DNA from: Hyphomicrobiales bacterium
GTDB taxonomy: Bacteria; Pseudomonadota; Alphaproteobacteria; Rhizobiales; Xanthobacteraceae
Reading direction: 5' to 3'
DNA length: 32,507 nucleotides
NCBI GenBank assembly: GCA_017305555.1
Contig: JAFKKM010000016.1
Location: forward strand, 68,090-100,596
The notes beneath the pieces are model-generated. The model saw only the letters and a list, made by a program, of their open reading frames with translations. It searched no databases and had not been told where the DNA came from. Shown one piece after another: positions 8,315 through 17,275 of this stretch (position 1 is the stretch's first letter; every line of letters begins with the position of its first letter). The position numbers were made by a program, and so were the translations under genes.

Positions 8315-10684
8315 ATGCACGATGTGAATGGAAGCGATCTCGACGCCCACAAGCCGGGCAGGAAGCTGCCGAGCATTGCATTCGGGCTGGAGCGGATCGG
8401 GCTGATCGGCATTCGCGCGCCTGTGCTTGCGTGCATCATCCTCGCGCTGCTGTGCATCGGTGCCGCGTTCGGCATCCAGCGGATCAAGATCGACGATTCG
8501 CTCAGCCAGTTGTTCCGTTCCGACTCGGTCGAATACAAGCAATACGAGGAAGTCACCAAGCGCTTCCCCTCGACCGAGTTCGATGTGCTGGTGGTGGTCG
8601 AGGGCAAGACGCTGCTTAAGCGCGAGAACCTCGAGAAGTTGCGCAACATGGTCACCGACCTGCAACTGATCGACGGCACGCGCGGCCTGATTTCGCTGTT
8701 CTCAGCGCGGCAGGCGCCCGAAGCCGGCAAGTTGCCGGCGGCGCTGTTTCCGAACGATCTGCCGAAGGGCGCGGACTACGACAAGTTCATCGAGACGGTG
8801 AAGTCCAACGAGATCATTCGCGGCAAGCTGTTGTCGGATGACGGCACGTTGGCCTTGATCGTGCTGGCGCTCGACCCGGAGGTGGTGCGCAACAACAGCC
8901 TCGGCAAGGTGGTCGGTGAAATCCGCAAGGTGATGAACGACGATCTGGCGGGCAGCGGCCTGACCAAGGAATTGTCGGGCGTGCCGGTGATGCAGCTCGA
9001 AATCCGCAACGCGGTGGAACGCGACGGCCTGATCTACAACATCGCGGGCATTCTGGCGGGCTGTCTGATCGCTATTGTGTTCTTCCGCAAGGTTTCGTTC
9101 ATGATCGTCGCGGCATTCCCGCCGCTGCTCGCCATCCTGTTGGCGCTGGGTGCGCTGGGCTGGGCCGGGTTCAGCCTCAACATGTTCCTGAACGTGATGA
9201 CGCCGCTGATCATGGTCATCAGTTTCTCGGACTCCATGCAGCTCACCTTCGCGGCGCGCGATCGCCTGATCGCGGGGGAGGACCGCTATTCGGCGTTTCG
9301 CAACGCGGTGCTGGTGGTCGGTCCGGCCTGCGTGCTGACCCACGCGACCGCGGGCATCTCGTTCCTTGCCTTGCAATTCTCCAATTCGGATTTGATCCGC
9401 GCCTTCGGCGAAGCCGGGTTTGCGGCGACCGTCATCGCACTGCTGGCTGTGTTGCTGCTGGTGCCGGTGTTCGGCGTGCTCTTGGTGCGCAACGAGAAGG
9501 TGTTCGCCAGCAAATTCAAGACGGCGGACGCCGGCGTCAACGCGTTGCGCGCGTTCTGCATGTGGATCGCGGTGCGCATGGTGAGCCGGCCCGGGCTGTT
9601 CAGCCTGATTGCGCTGCTGGTCGTGGTGGGCCTCGGTTCGATCTATGCCAGCCTCGAGCCGCGCTATCGGCTGGCCGATCAGGTGCCTGACAAGCAGCAG
9701 GCGGTGGCAGCGAGCGGCCGCCTCGACGCCAAGCTGACCGGTGCCAATCCAATCGACGTGCTGATCGAATTCCCCAAGGGGCAATCGCTGTATTCGCCGC
9801 AGACGCTGGATACTATCGCCGAGGTTCATAAGCAGGTCGAAACGCAGGCCGGCGTCGGCAACGTCTGGTCGCTGGAAACGCTGCGGCGCTGGCTGACGGA
9901 GAAGGTCGGCTCCTCCGACGTCGCGACCTTGAAGGAATACGTCGATCTGTTGCCGAAGCATCTGGTGCGGCGCTTCATCTCGGAAAATCAGGACGCGGTG
10001 GTGGTGTCGGGCCGCGTGCCCGACAGCGACTCCAGCCAGATCCTGCCGATCGTGAAGAAACTCGATAACAGTCTGAACGAGGTCCGGAAGGAGCACCCCG
10101 GTTACGAGATCGCGGTGACGGGTCTCTCAGCGATCGCGGCGCGCAACAGCGCGGGCATGATCGAGAAACTCAACCACGGCCTGACCATCGAATTCGGTTT
10201 CGTGGCCGCCTTCATTGGGCTGGCATTCCGTTCGGTGGTGGTGGGGCTTGCCTGTATCCTGCCGGGTATTTTCCCAGTGGTATTGTCCGGCACGGTATTG
10301 TGGCTGCTCGGGGAGGGGCTGCAATTCGCCAGCGTGGTGGCGCTGACAGTCTCGTTCGGGCTCGGGTTGAGCGCGACGATCCACTTCCTCAATCGCCTGC
10401 GGCTCGAGCAGAAGCCCGGCGAAGACCCGGCGATCGCGGTGGAAAGCGCCACCGTGCTGGTCGGGCCGGCGCTGATCCTGACCACGGTCGTGCTGGCGTG
10501 CGGTCTTGTGGTGACGGTGTTCTCCGACCTGCCGTCGCTGCGGCTGTTCGGCTGGCTCAGCGCCTTCGCCATGGTGGCCGCGCTGATTGCCGACCTGTTC
10601 ATCCTGCGGCCGACCGCAATGTGGCTCATCAGCATGTCGCAGCGTCTGCGCGGGACGGCCCGGCAACCCAAACCCGCTGAATAA
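8315..10684 (+). CDS. RND/MMPL (HAE3-type) transporter adjacent to hpnP
   Basis: A 789-residue inner-membrane protein with the two-fold RND layout. TM1 lies near residues 33-54, followed by a large periplasmic loop, TM2-TM6 (about 235-400), TM7 near 430-455, a second periplasmic loop (about 455-600) and TM8-TM12. The TM4-like segment VISFSDSMQLTFAARDRL keeps an acidic residue; the equivalent in the second half (VSFGLGLSATIHFLNRL) has none. It belongs to the MMPL/HAE3 branch that also contains HpnN, the hopanoid transporter encoded at 20971, and it is also similar in size. ATG 8315 is preferred because the upstream frame is unconserved. The gap after hpnP is 224 bases, so its promoter may be separate. 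A role in moving (methyl)hopanoids is inferred from family and position; other lipids are possible. Confidence 0.8.
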   Translation: MHDVNGSDLDAHKPGRKLPSIAFGLERIGLIGIRAPVLACIILALLCIGAAFGIQRIKIDDSLSQLFRSDSVEYKQYEEVTKRFPSTEFDVLVVVEGKTLLKRENLEKLRNMVTDLQLIDGTRGLISLFSARQAPEAGKLPAALFPNDLPKGADYDKFIETVKSNEIIRGKLLSDDGTLALIVLALDPEVVRNNSLGKVVGEIRKVMNDDLAGSGLTKELSGVPVMQLEIRNAVERDGLIYNIAGILAGCLIAIVFFRKVSFMIVAAFPPLLAILLALGALGWAGFSLNMFLNVMTPLIMVISFSDSMQLTFAARDRLIAGEDRYSAFRNAVLVVGPACVLTHATAGISFLALQFSNSDLIRAFGEAGFAATVIALLAVLLLVPVFGVLLVRNEKVFASKFKTADAGVNALRAFCMWIAVRMVSRPGLFSLIALLVVVGLGSIYASLEPRYRLADQVPDKQQAVAASGRLDAKLTGANPIDVLIEFPKGQSLYSPQTLDTIAEVHKQVETQAGVGNVWSLETLRRWLTEKVGSSDVATLKEYVDLLPKHLVRRFISENQDAVVVSGRVPDSDSSQILPIVKKLDNSLNEVRKEHPGYEIAVTGLSAIAARNSAGMIEKLNHGLTIEFGFVAAFIGLAFRSVVVGLACILPGIFPVVLSGTVLWLLGEGLQFASVVALTVSFGLGLSATIHFLNRLRLEQKPGEDPAIAVESATVLVGPALILTTVVLACGLVVTVFSDLPSLRLFGWLSAFAMVAALIADLFILRPTAMWLISMSQRLRGTARQPKPAE

Positions 10685-10686
10685 CG

Positions 10687-10715
10687 AAAGCCCGCGGGGT
10701 GAGCCGCGGGCTTTT
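10687..10715 (+). terminator. Rho-independent terminator after the RND gene
   Basis: AAAGCCCGCGG (10687-10697) pairs perfectly with CCGCGGGCTTT (10704-10714), an 11-bp stem with a 6-base loop, ending in TTTT. It starts two bases after the RND stop codon. The A-run on the left side means it could also stop transcription arriving from the minus-strand gene at 10749. Confidence 0.9.
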
Positions 10716-10748
10716 GAACGGACCTTGAAGGTTATCCGGGGTCGGCGG

Positions 10749-11246
10749 TCAGCTCTTCACGAGCGTGATGTTGACGCCGCGGATTTCGCCCTTCGAATTG
10801 ATCGACACCGACTGCTTGTTGCCGTGCGTGGTCACCGTCAGGTTGGCGGCGAAGCCCGCCGCTTCGACGAACACGTCGATCCGGCCTTCGCTGGCGCGAC
10901 CCTGAAGATTACCGTTGATGTTGCGGCTCTGCTCGCTCCAGTTTCCGGTCACCGTACCGCCTTGGGCGACCACGTCGCTGTCGAGATCGAAGCGATAGCT
11001 GTCGCTGGCGCAGCGCAGTGTCTGCTTCAGACCCTGGCCGTTGCCGTTGACCTTGTAGTTCGCCTTGCAGCGAATCCGTTCGGTCGAACCGTCGGACATC
11101 GAAACCGATCCGGTTCCCGACCACGCGCCGCTGAAACTCATGAACGGACCGGACTGAGCATGGCTTGCCGATATCGAGAACAGAAGTATGCCGGCGATGC
11201 CGACTGCCTTGATGATCTGCGAATTACCAAAACCGAACGACTTCAT
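10749..11246 (-). CDS. Exported protein of unknown function
   Basis: A 165-residue protein beginning MKSFGFGNSQIIKAVG. A Sec signal peptide covers about residues 1-31, with a hydrophobic core GIAGILLFSI and an AxA-type site at SASHAQ, so the mature protein should be periplasmic. The mature part is rich in Ser, Gly, Asn and alternating polar/hydrophobic residues (for example GTVTGNWSEQSRNINGNLQG), which suggests a beta-barrel or beta-sandwich fold. It has two cysteines that could form a disulfide. The start at ATG 11246 is set by the signal peptide; longer readings upstream are implausible. I do not recognise a named family. It is convergent with the RND gene, sharing the terminator region. 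Confidence 0.75.
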   Translation of the reverse strand: MKSFGFGNSQIIKAVGIAGILLFSISASHAQSGPFMSFSGAWSGTGSVSMSDGSTERIRCKANYKVNGNGQGLKQTLRCASDSYRFDLDSDVVAQGGTVTGNWSEQSRNINGNLQGRASEGRIDVFVEAAGFAANLTVTTHGNKQSVSINSKGEIRGVNITLVKS

Positions 11247-11789
11247 AGTCTGCGCCCTACTTGATTTGCCTGTCGTGAAGATAGTGTCGCCGCATCCGGT
11301 GCGGTAGCTCAGTTCATAGTGTCTCGAAACCGTCCGCGGGTTCAATACCATGCACACAATGACGCCATGATATGGGGTGGCGGCGCACGAGCGGCTGCGG
11401 GCCGGTTCGAGCGATCGCGACATGACAGATGTGAATATCGTCACCCATCGAAATTGATGCATAGAATCATAGCGTTATGAGCGTTTTTCGGGTGGCCGTG
11501 CGATTGTCCACGCGCGTCATGTCGGTCTGCCGTAATTTTAGCCGCATTTGCAGGCGCTTTGACGGGTAGCATCGTCGTCGCTTCCACTCGGTGGCGTCGA
11601 TTCGCCTGCATCCGTGAGGAGCATCGATGGAGTAAGATTGTTGACGGCGCGTCCGCCCTGTCAGTATTCAATCGGCTGACGGATTGTTCGTGACTTGCCG
11701 TCGGCATTGCCATCTCCAAATGTGAACGATCGTGGATCGATGACGGTGATCGATCAGGTCGATATTTTTGTCAGAAACGAAGGACCACA
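11247..11789. other. Intergenic stretch without a convincing gene
   Basis: About 540 bases between the divergent starts of two exported-protein genes. Short open frames exist on both strands (for example 11441-11719 minus), but none has coding character, a ribosome site or recognisable similarity. A stretch near 11301-11352 looks superficially like tRNA arms but has the wrong spacing. Promoters for both neighbours must lie here; I could not assign them with confidence. Confidence 0.6.
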
Positions 11790-12035
11790 ATGCCCAGAAT
11801 TCTCCTGCTGCTCGCACTGTTGGCGCCGCTATCCACCGCTGCAATGGCTCAGAATCAGAGTGCAAACCAGCGCAGCGGAACCGACGCGGAGCAAAAAGCC
11901 TGCACCCGGGACGTCACGCGGCATTGCCGCCAACTGATGGACCAGGGCGACCTGGTGATCCTGGGCTGCCTGAAGGAACATCGTGCAAAGCTGACCAAGG
12001 CCTGCAATCAGGTTCTCGTTAACCACGGCCAGTAA
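11790..12035 (+). CDS. Small exported protein with a cysteine-rich GLG1-type repeat
   Basis: An 81-residue protein. A signal peptide MPRILLLLALLAPLSTAAMA ends at about residue 20. The mature part has four cysteines arranged as KACTRDVTRHC followed by GCLKEHRAKLTKAC. That spacing is the pattern of one cysteine-rich repeat of the Golgi apparatus protein 1 (GLG1) type, which occurs singly in many small proteobacterial periplasmic proteins. AGGA lies 5 bases before the ATG at 11790. The function is unknown. It precedes the hpnC operon by 250 bases and may have an independent transcript, so a hopanoid link is not supported. Confidence 0.75.
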   Translation: MPRILLLLALLAPLSTAAMAQNQSANQRSGTDAEQKACTRDVTRHCRQLMDQGDLVILGCLKEHRAKLTKACNQVLVNHGQ

Positions 12036-12224
12036 ACGCCAAGCGGCGGTTCCGCATTCTGAAAGCCCGGGCAGGCCGATCCCTGTCCGTGGCCGGGAAG
12101 CTCCCAGAGTTGAGTTCCTGGATGGCCTTTGCCGGGGGCAGCGGTGCCGCGCGGCTCGCGGCCTGCGACAGAATGCATTGGTTTTATGGGCGAACTTCCC
12201 ATATATGAGGGCGGAACCGCGGGC

Positions 12225-12245
12225 GCGCGCCAACCATTGGCGCGC
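12225..12245. repeat. Perfect 9-bp inverted repeat upstream of hpnC
   Basis: GCGCGCCAA (12225-12233) and TTGGCGCGC (12237-12245) are separated by CCA. The centre lies about 50 bases before the hpnC start, where it could be an operator or an mRNA leader hairpin. There is no T-run, so it is a poor terminator for the upstream gene. Confidence 0.5.
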
Positions 12246-12287
12246 CAGCGCTTAATCCACCTATTGAGATGAATGTAGCCGTTTCCA

Positions 12288-13163
12288 ATGACGACTGCGA
12301 GCGAGCTGCGATCGGGGAAGACCCATCGCGACGAGAATTTTCCGGTTGCGTCGTGGATCATCCATCCGCGTCACCGGGCGTTGATTCTCGCCTTCTATAA
12401 TTTCGTCCGCACCGCCGACGACGTCGCCGATCATGCGACGCTGAGCGCGGAAGACAAGCTCGCAAATCTCGACCTGCTCGAAGCCGAACTGCTCGGGCGC
12501 GGCGACAGCCAACCCGAAGCCGTGCGCTTGCGCGAGGCGTTCGCGGAGCGCGCGATGCCGCCGCGTCACGCGCTCGATCTGCTGGTCGCGTTCCGGATGG
12601 ACGTTACCAAGCTGCGTTACGAGAATTGGGACGAAGTCATTCACTACTGCCGCTATTCGGCGATGCCGGTCGGCCGCTTCATGCTCGACGTCCACGGTGA
12701 GAGCACTTCGACGTGGCCTGCGTCGGATGCGGTCTGTGCCGGATTGCAGATCAACAATCACTTACAGGATTGCGGCAAGGATTATCGCGATATCAATCGT
12801 GTCTATCTGCCGCGCGATGCGTTAGCCGCCGCAGGCGCCAGCGTCGAGATGCTGGGGCAGGACAAGTCGCCGCCGCAGCTTCTGCAATGCCTGCACGGCT
12901 TGGCGCGCCGCAACGAAGCGTTGCTCGATGAAGGCAAGTCGCTGAATGCCGGCGTGGTCGATACGCGTCTCGGGTTGGAGATCGCGGTGATCCAGACCTA
13001 TGCCGACAAGATCGCGCAACTGCTGAAGGTGCGCGATCCGTTGAGCGAGCGCGTGCATCTGCGGCCATATCAGTTCCTTGGCTACAGCTTTAGCGGTATG
13101 GCCATGGAGCTGACGCGGCGCGTATTGCGGCGGCCCACCGCCAAGCGAGCGGCCGGCGCATGA
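12288..13163 (+). CDS. hpnC: Hydroxysqualene synthase HpnC
   Basis: A 291-residue trans-isoprenyl diphosphate synthase (squalene/phytoene synthase fold). First aspartate-rich motif RTADDVADH (Asp44, Asp45, Asp48); second motif NNHLQDCGKDYRDINRVYLP (Asp161, Asp165, Asp168). HpnC converts presqualene diphosphate, made by HpnD, into hydroxysqualene. It is distinguished from HpnD by its position as first gene of the hpnCDE trio and by NFPVASWIIHPRHRALILAFYNFVRTADD, typical of HpnC. ATG 12288 opens the operon; the stop overlaps the hpnD start by 4 bases (ATGA at 13160), which implies translational coupling. Confidence 0.93.
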   Translation: MTTASELRSGKTHRDENFPVASWIIHPRHRALILAFYNFVRTADDVADHATLSAEDKLANLDLLEAELLGRGDSQPEAVRLREAFAERAMPPRHALDLLVAFRMDVTKLRYENWDEVIHYCRYSAMPVGRFMLDVHGESTSTWPASDAVCAGLQINNHLQDCGKDYRDINRVYLPRDALAAAGASVEMLGQDKSPPQLLQCLHGLARRNEALLDEGKSLNAGVVDTRLGLEIAVIQTYADKIAQLLKVRDPLSERVHLRPYQFLGYSFSGMAMELTRRVLRRPTAKRAAGA

Positions 13164-13996
13164 GCATCGAGGCGGCGGCCGACGCAAGTTCCGGCGCATC
13201 CGCGTCCGGTAGTTCGTTCTACGCGGCGATGCGCATCCTGCCGCGCGCACAACGCGAGGCGATGTTCCAGATCTATACGTTCTGCCGCGAGGTCGACGAC
13301 ATCGCCGATGCCGATGGCCCGCGCGAGGGACGCCGCGAAGCGCTGGAGCAATGGCGCCGCGATATCGACGCGCTCTGCGCCGGGCATCCGCCCGAGCGGC
13401 TGAAAAGCTATCTGCCGTCGGTGCGAACCTTCGGCCTGCGCCGCGAGGATTTTCTCGCCATCATCGACGGCATGGAGATGGACGTCATCGGTAATATCCG
13501 CGCGCCGGATGCCGCGACGCTCGATCTGTACTGCGATCGTGTCGCCAGCGCCGTCGGCCGTCTGTCGGTGCGGGTGTTCGGCTTGCCGGAAGGGGACGGC
13601 GAGGGGCTTGCCTATCATCTCGGCCGCGCGCTGCAACTCACCAATATCCTGCGCGACATCGACGAAGACGCCGGTATCGGCCGCCTGTATCTGCCGCGCG
13701 AGGCGCTGCTGGCGGCGGGCATCACCGGCGACGATCCGGATGTGGTGATGCGCGAACCGGCGATGCAGGATGTCTGCGCGCCGCTGCTGGCGCAGGCGCG
13801 CGAGCATTTCATCAAGTCTGACGAGATCATGGCGCGGTATCCGCGCAAGATCGTGCGCGCCCCGCGCATCATGTCGAAATACTATCAGGTCATTCTCGAT
13901 CGTCTGGTGGCGCGCGGTTTCGCGCCGCCGCGCGCGCCGGTGCGTCTCAGCAAGGTGGCGAAGATGGCGATCCTTCTGCGGTACGCGGTCATCTGA
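13160..13996 (+). CDS. hpnD: Presqualene diphosphate synthase HpnD
   Basis: A 278-residue trans-isoprenyl diphosphate synthase that condenses two farnesyl diphosphates into presqualene diphosphate. Motif one is FCREVDDIADADG (Asp46, Asp47, Asp50). Motif two is LTNILRDIDEDAGIGRLYLP (Asp166 to Asp170), the classic squalene/phytoene synthase signature. An Ala/Ser-rich N-terminal tail of about 18 residues precedes SFYAAMRILP. It overlaps hpnC by 4 bases and hpnE by one base (TGATG), so the three enzymes are almost certainly made together in fixed ratio. Confidence 0.93.
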   Translation: MSIEAAADASSGASASGSSFYAAMRILPRAQREAMFQIYTFCREVDDIADADGPREGRREALEQWRRDIDALCAGHPPERLKSYLPSVRTFGLRREDFLAIIDGMEMDVIGNIRAPDAATLDLYCDRVASAVGRLSVRVFGLPEGDGEGLAYHLGRALQLTNILRDIDEDAGIGRLYLPREALLAAGITGDDPDVVMREPAMQDVCAPLLAQAREHFIKSDEIMARYPRKIVRAPRIMSKYYQVILDRLVARGFAPPRAPVRLSKVAKMAILLRYAVI

Positions 13997-15240
13997 TGTC
14001 ATCCACCGTTCACATTATCGGCGCCGGGATTTCCGGGCTTTCGGCAGGTGTGCGGCTTGCCGCCGCGGGACGCACCGTGCGCGTGCACGAAGCGACGCAA
14101 CAGGTCGGCGGGCGCTGCCGTACCTATTACGACGGCGCGACCGATCTGATGATCGACAACGGCAATCACCTGCTGCTGTCGGGCAATCAACATGCGCTGG
14201 CCTATGCGCGGCAGATCGGCAATCTCGAAGGCTTGAAAGGCCCGGACGAGGCGCGCTTCGACTTCGTTGATTTCGCGACCAGCGAGCGCTGGGTGCTGCG
14301 CATGAACGACGGCCGCGTGCCGTTCTGGGTGTTCGATGCTAAGCGGCGCGTACCCGGCACCGCGGCCGCTGATTACTTCGGCCTCGCGCCGCTGGTGTGG
14401 GCGGGGACCGACAAACGCATCGGCGATGCGATCAAGTGCGAGGGTGCGTTGTATTCGCGGCTGGTACAGCCGCTGTTGCTAGCCGCACTCAACATCGATC
14501 CGCCAAACGGCTCGGCCGGTCTTGCCGGAGCGATCATTCGCGAAACACTGCTGGTGGGCGGGCAGGCGTGCCGTCCGCTGATCGCCAGCGACGGCCTGAG
14601 TTCGGTGCTGATCGATCCCGCGATCCGCTTCATTCGCGAACGGGGCGGCAGCGTCGATATCGGTCATGAGGCGCGCAGCTTCACCTTCGACGGCAATCGC
14701 GTCAGCGCGCTCTCGCTCGGCGATCAGATCATCGACCTCGGCCCGCAGGATGCGGTGGTGATGGCGGTGCCGCCGCGCCCCGCAGTGGCGCTGCTGCCGG
14801 GCTTGACCGCACCGAACAAGTTCTGCGCTATCGTCAACGCGCATTTCCGCTTTCCGCCGCCGCCGGGCACGCCGCCGATCATGGGCATCGTCAATGGCCT
14901 GATCGATTGGCTATTCGCGTTCCCGGAGCGGTTGTCTGTGACCATCAGCGGCGGTGATCATCTGGTCGATCGGCCGCGCGAGGAACTGGCACAGGCGATC
15001 TGGGACGATGTCTGCAAGGCCGCAGGCATTGCCGCGCCGCTGCCGCCGTGGCAAATCGTGCGCGAGCGCCGCGCCACTTTCGAGGCCACGCCTGAACAAC
15101 ATGCGTTGCGGCCCCGCGCGCGGACGCGATGGACAAATCTGGTTTTGGCGGGCGACTGGACCGATACCGGCCTGCCGGCCACCATCGAAGGCTCGGTGCG
15201 CTCGGGTAACCGCGCGGCCGACTTGCTCCTGAAGAACTGA
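13996..15240 (+). CDS. hpnE: Hydroxysqualene dehydroxylase HpnE (FAD-dependent)
   Basis: A 414-residue amine-oxidase/phytoene-desaturase fold flavoprotein. The N-terminal dinucleotide-binding motif is IIGAGISGLSAGVRLAAAG, followed by the acidic residue that binds the ribose (VRVHEATQQVGGRCRTY). The C-terminal FAD motif is NLVLAGDWTDTGLPATIEGSVRSGNRAA. HpnE reduces hydroxysqualene to squalene, the last step of the HpnCDE route used instead of a single squalene synthase. Its ATG overlaps the hpnD stop by one base. A 50-base gap separates it from shc, with no terminator visible, so transcription probably continues. Confidence 0.92.
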   Translation: MSSTVHIIGAGISGLSAGVRLAAAGRTVRVHEATQQVGGRCRTYYDGATDLMIDNGNHLLLSGNQHALAYARQIGNLEGLKGPDEARFDFVDFATSERWVLRMNDGRVPFWVFDAKRRVPGTAAADYFGLAPLVWAGTDKRIGDAIKCEGALYSRLVQPLLLAALNIDPPNGSAGLAGAIIRETLLVGGQACRPLIASDGLSSVLIDPAIRFIRERGGSVDIGHEARSFTFDGNRVSALSLGDQIIDLGPQDAVVMAVPPRPAVALLPGLTAPNKFCAIVNAHFRFPPPPGTPPIMGIVNGLIDWLFAFPERLSVTISGGDHLVDRPREELAQAIWDDVCKAAGIAAPLPPWQIVRERRATFEATPEQHALRPRARTRWTNLVLAGDWTDTGLPATIEGSVRSGNRAADLLLKN

Positions 15241-15290
15241 CGGGCCGCTGTTAGCTGGGCCGCGCTGTCTCATTGGAACACGATATCGAA

Positions 15291-17252
15291 ATGCTCAACA
15301 CCACCACGCAATCTGTTATTGAAAAGGCCGAACTCGACCGTAGCATCGCGGCGGCGACGAAGGCGTTGCATGATCATCAGCAAGCCGATGGCCATTGGGT
15401 CTTCGAACTCGAAGCCGACGCCACCATTCCCGCAGAATACGTTTTGTTCCGGCATCAGATCGGTGAGCCCGCATCGCCGGAGATCGAAGCCAAGATCGGT
15501 AACTACCTGCGCCGCATTCAGGGCGCGCATGGCGGCTGGCCGCTGTTTCAGGACGGCGCGCTCGATGTCAGCGCCAGCGTGAAAGCTTACTTCGCACTGA
15601 AGATGATCGGGGATTCTCCCGACGCGCCGCACATGGTCCGCGCCCGTGACGCCATTCACGCGCACGGCGGTGCGGAGAAGGCGAACGTCTTCACCCGTTT
15701 CCTGATGGCGTTCTTCGGCGTCGTATCGTGGCGCGCGGTGCCGGTGCTGCCGATCGAGATCATGCTGCTGCCGCGCTGGTCGCCGTTTCATCTAACGAAG
15801 ATTTCGTATTGGGCGCGCACCACCATGGTGCCGCTGATGATGCTCGCCGCGCTTAAGGTCAAGGCACAGAACGCGCGTGGTGTCGGCATCGATGAACTGT
15901 TCATCACGCCGCCGTCGCAGGTCGGGTTCTCGCCGAAAGCGCCGCACCAGAGCACGGCGTGGTTTCTGCTGTTCCGTGGCATCGACGCGGTGCTGCGGGT
16001 GATCGAGCCGATGTTTCCGAAGAAGCTGCGCGCCCGCGCCATGGCTGAGGCGCAAGCCTTCGTCGAGGAGCGGCTGAACGGCGAGGACGGCATCGGCGCG
16101 ATCTTCCCGCCGATGGTCAACACCGTGCTGATGTATGACGGGCTCGGCTATCCGAAGGATCATCCGCCGCGCGCCACCACCTTGCGCGGAATCGACAAGC
16201 TGCTCGCGATCCATGACGACGAAGCCTATTGCCAACCCTGCGTCTCGCCGGTGTGGGACACGGTGCTGACCGGCCACGCGTTGCTGGAGGCCGGCGACGC
16301 GGAATCCGTGGCTCGCGTCCGCAAGGGGCTCGACTGGCTGAAGCCGTTGCAGGTGCTGGACGTGAAGGGCGACTGGGCCGCGAAACGTCCCGACGTCCGG
16401 CCGGGCGGCTGGGCCTTCCAATACGCCAACGCGCATTATCCAGACCTCGACGATACCGCCGTGGTGGTGATGGCGATGGACCGCGCTCGCCGGCTCGACG
16501 GCGGCAAGGAATACGACGCGGCGATCGCCCGCGCGCGGGAATGGATCGAGGGCCTGCAAAGCAAGGACGGCGGTTTCGCCGCCTTCGATGCCGACAACCT
16601 CGAATATTACATCAACAACATCCCGTTCGCCGATCACGGCGCGATGCTCGATCCCCCGACCGAGGACGTCACCGGCCGCTGCGTCTCGATGCTGGCGCAA
16701 CTGGGCGAGACGGTGGAGACCAGCCCGGCGATGAAGCGGGGGGTCGACTACCTGATTCGCACTCAGCTCGATGAAGGCTCCTGGTACGGCCGTTGGGGCC
16801 TCAATTACATCTACGGCACTTGGTCGGTGATGTGCGCACTCAACGCTGCCGGCGTCGACCACAAGGCCCCGACGATGCGCAAGGCGGTCGACTGGCTGGT
16901 GAAGATCCAGAACCCGGACGGCGGCTGGGGTGAGGACGGCGACAGCTACAAGCTGGATTACAAGGGCTATGAGGCCGCGCCCAGCACCTCGTCGCAAACC
17001 GCATGGGCTCTGCTGGCGCTGATGGCGGCTGGCGAAGCCGATCATCCGGCGGTTCATAAAGGTGTTGCGTATTTGTCACAGGCGCAAAATGAAGCGGGTG
17101 AGTGGGACGAGACCCGCTATACAGCGACCGGTTTTCCGCGTGTATTCTACTTGAGGTACCACGGTTATCGGAAGTTCTTCCCCCTTTGGGCGCTAGCCCG
17201 ATACCGCAACCTTCATTCGACGAACAGCAGGCTTGTAGGGGTCGGGATGTGA
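15291..17252 (+). CDS. shc: Squalene-hopene cyclase
   Basis: A 653-residue class II triterpene cyclase, peripheral to the inner membrane, which cyclises squalene to hopene and hopanol. The catalytic acid motif DxDD is present as DLDD at residues 385-388, and several QW-type repeats are visible: GHWVFELEAD near the N-terminus, GGWPLFQDG, DGGFAAFDADN, GSWYGRWGLNYIYGTW and PDGGWGEDGDSY. It ends in the usual YRKFFPLWALARYRN segment. ATG 15291 is preferred; TTG 15273 would add six residues. Also known as hpnF. hpnG follows within 23 bases. Confidence 0.96.
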   Translation: MLNTTTQSVIEKAELDRSIAAATKALHDHQQADGHWVFELEADATIPAEYVLFRHQIGEPASPEIEAKIGNYLRRIQGAHGGWPLFQDGALDVSASVKAYFALKMIGDSPDAPHMVRARDAIHAHGGAEKANVFTRFLMAFFGVVSWRAVPVLPIEIMLLPRWSPFHLTKISYWARTTMVPLMMLAALKVKAQNARGVGIDELFITPPSQVGFSPKAPHQSTAWFLLFRGIDAVLRVIEPMFPKKLRARAMAEAQAFVEERLNGEDGIGAIFPPMVNTVLMYDGLGYPKDHPPRATTLRGIDKLLAIHDDEAYCQPCVSPVWDTVLTGHALLEAGDAESVARVRKGLDWLKPLQVLDVKGDWAAKRPDVRPGGWAFQYANAHYPDLDDTAVVVMAMDRARRLDGGKEYDAAIARAREWIEGLQSKDGGFAAFDADNLEYYINNIPFADHGAMLDPPTEDVTGRCVSMLAQLGETVETSPAMKRGVDYLIRTQLDEGSWYGRWGLNYIYGTWSVMCALNAAGVDHKAPTMRKAVDWLVKIQNPDGGWGEDGDSYKLDYKGYEAAPSTSSQTAWALLALMAAGEADHPAVHKGVAYLSQAQNEAGEWDETRYTATGFPRVFYLRYHGYRKFFPLWALARYRNLHSTNSRLVGVGM

Positions 17253-17275
17253 TCTTGGGGACAGGGGACGGAGTT

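Noticed and set aside
8242-8619. Arginine-rich open frames overlapping the RND gene and many similar ones across the window
   Set aside because: They are shadows caused by GC-rich codon use; the frames carrying recognised motifs and membrane segments are clearly the real ones.
11301-11352. tRNA-like stretch with GGTAGCTCAGT and GGGTTCAATACC
   Set aside because: The distance from the D-arm-like to the T-arm-like piece is about ten bases too short, there is no matching acceptor stem and no plausible anticodon arm, so it is probably a chance resemblance.
11441-11719. 92-codon minus-strand open frame
   Set aside because: There is no hydrophobic or domain-like pattern, no ribosome site and no recognised similarity; it lies in a region with low coding character.
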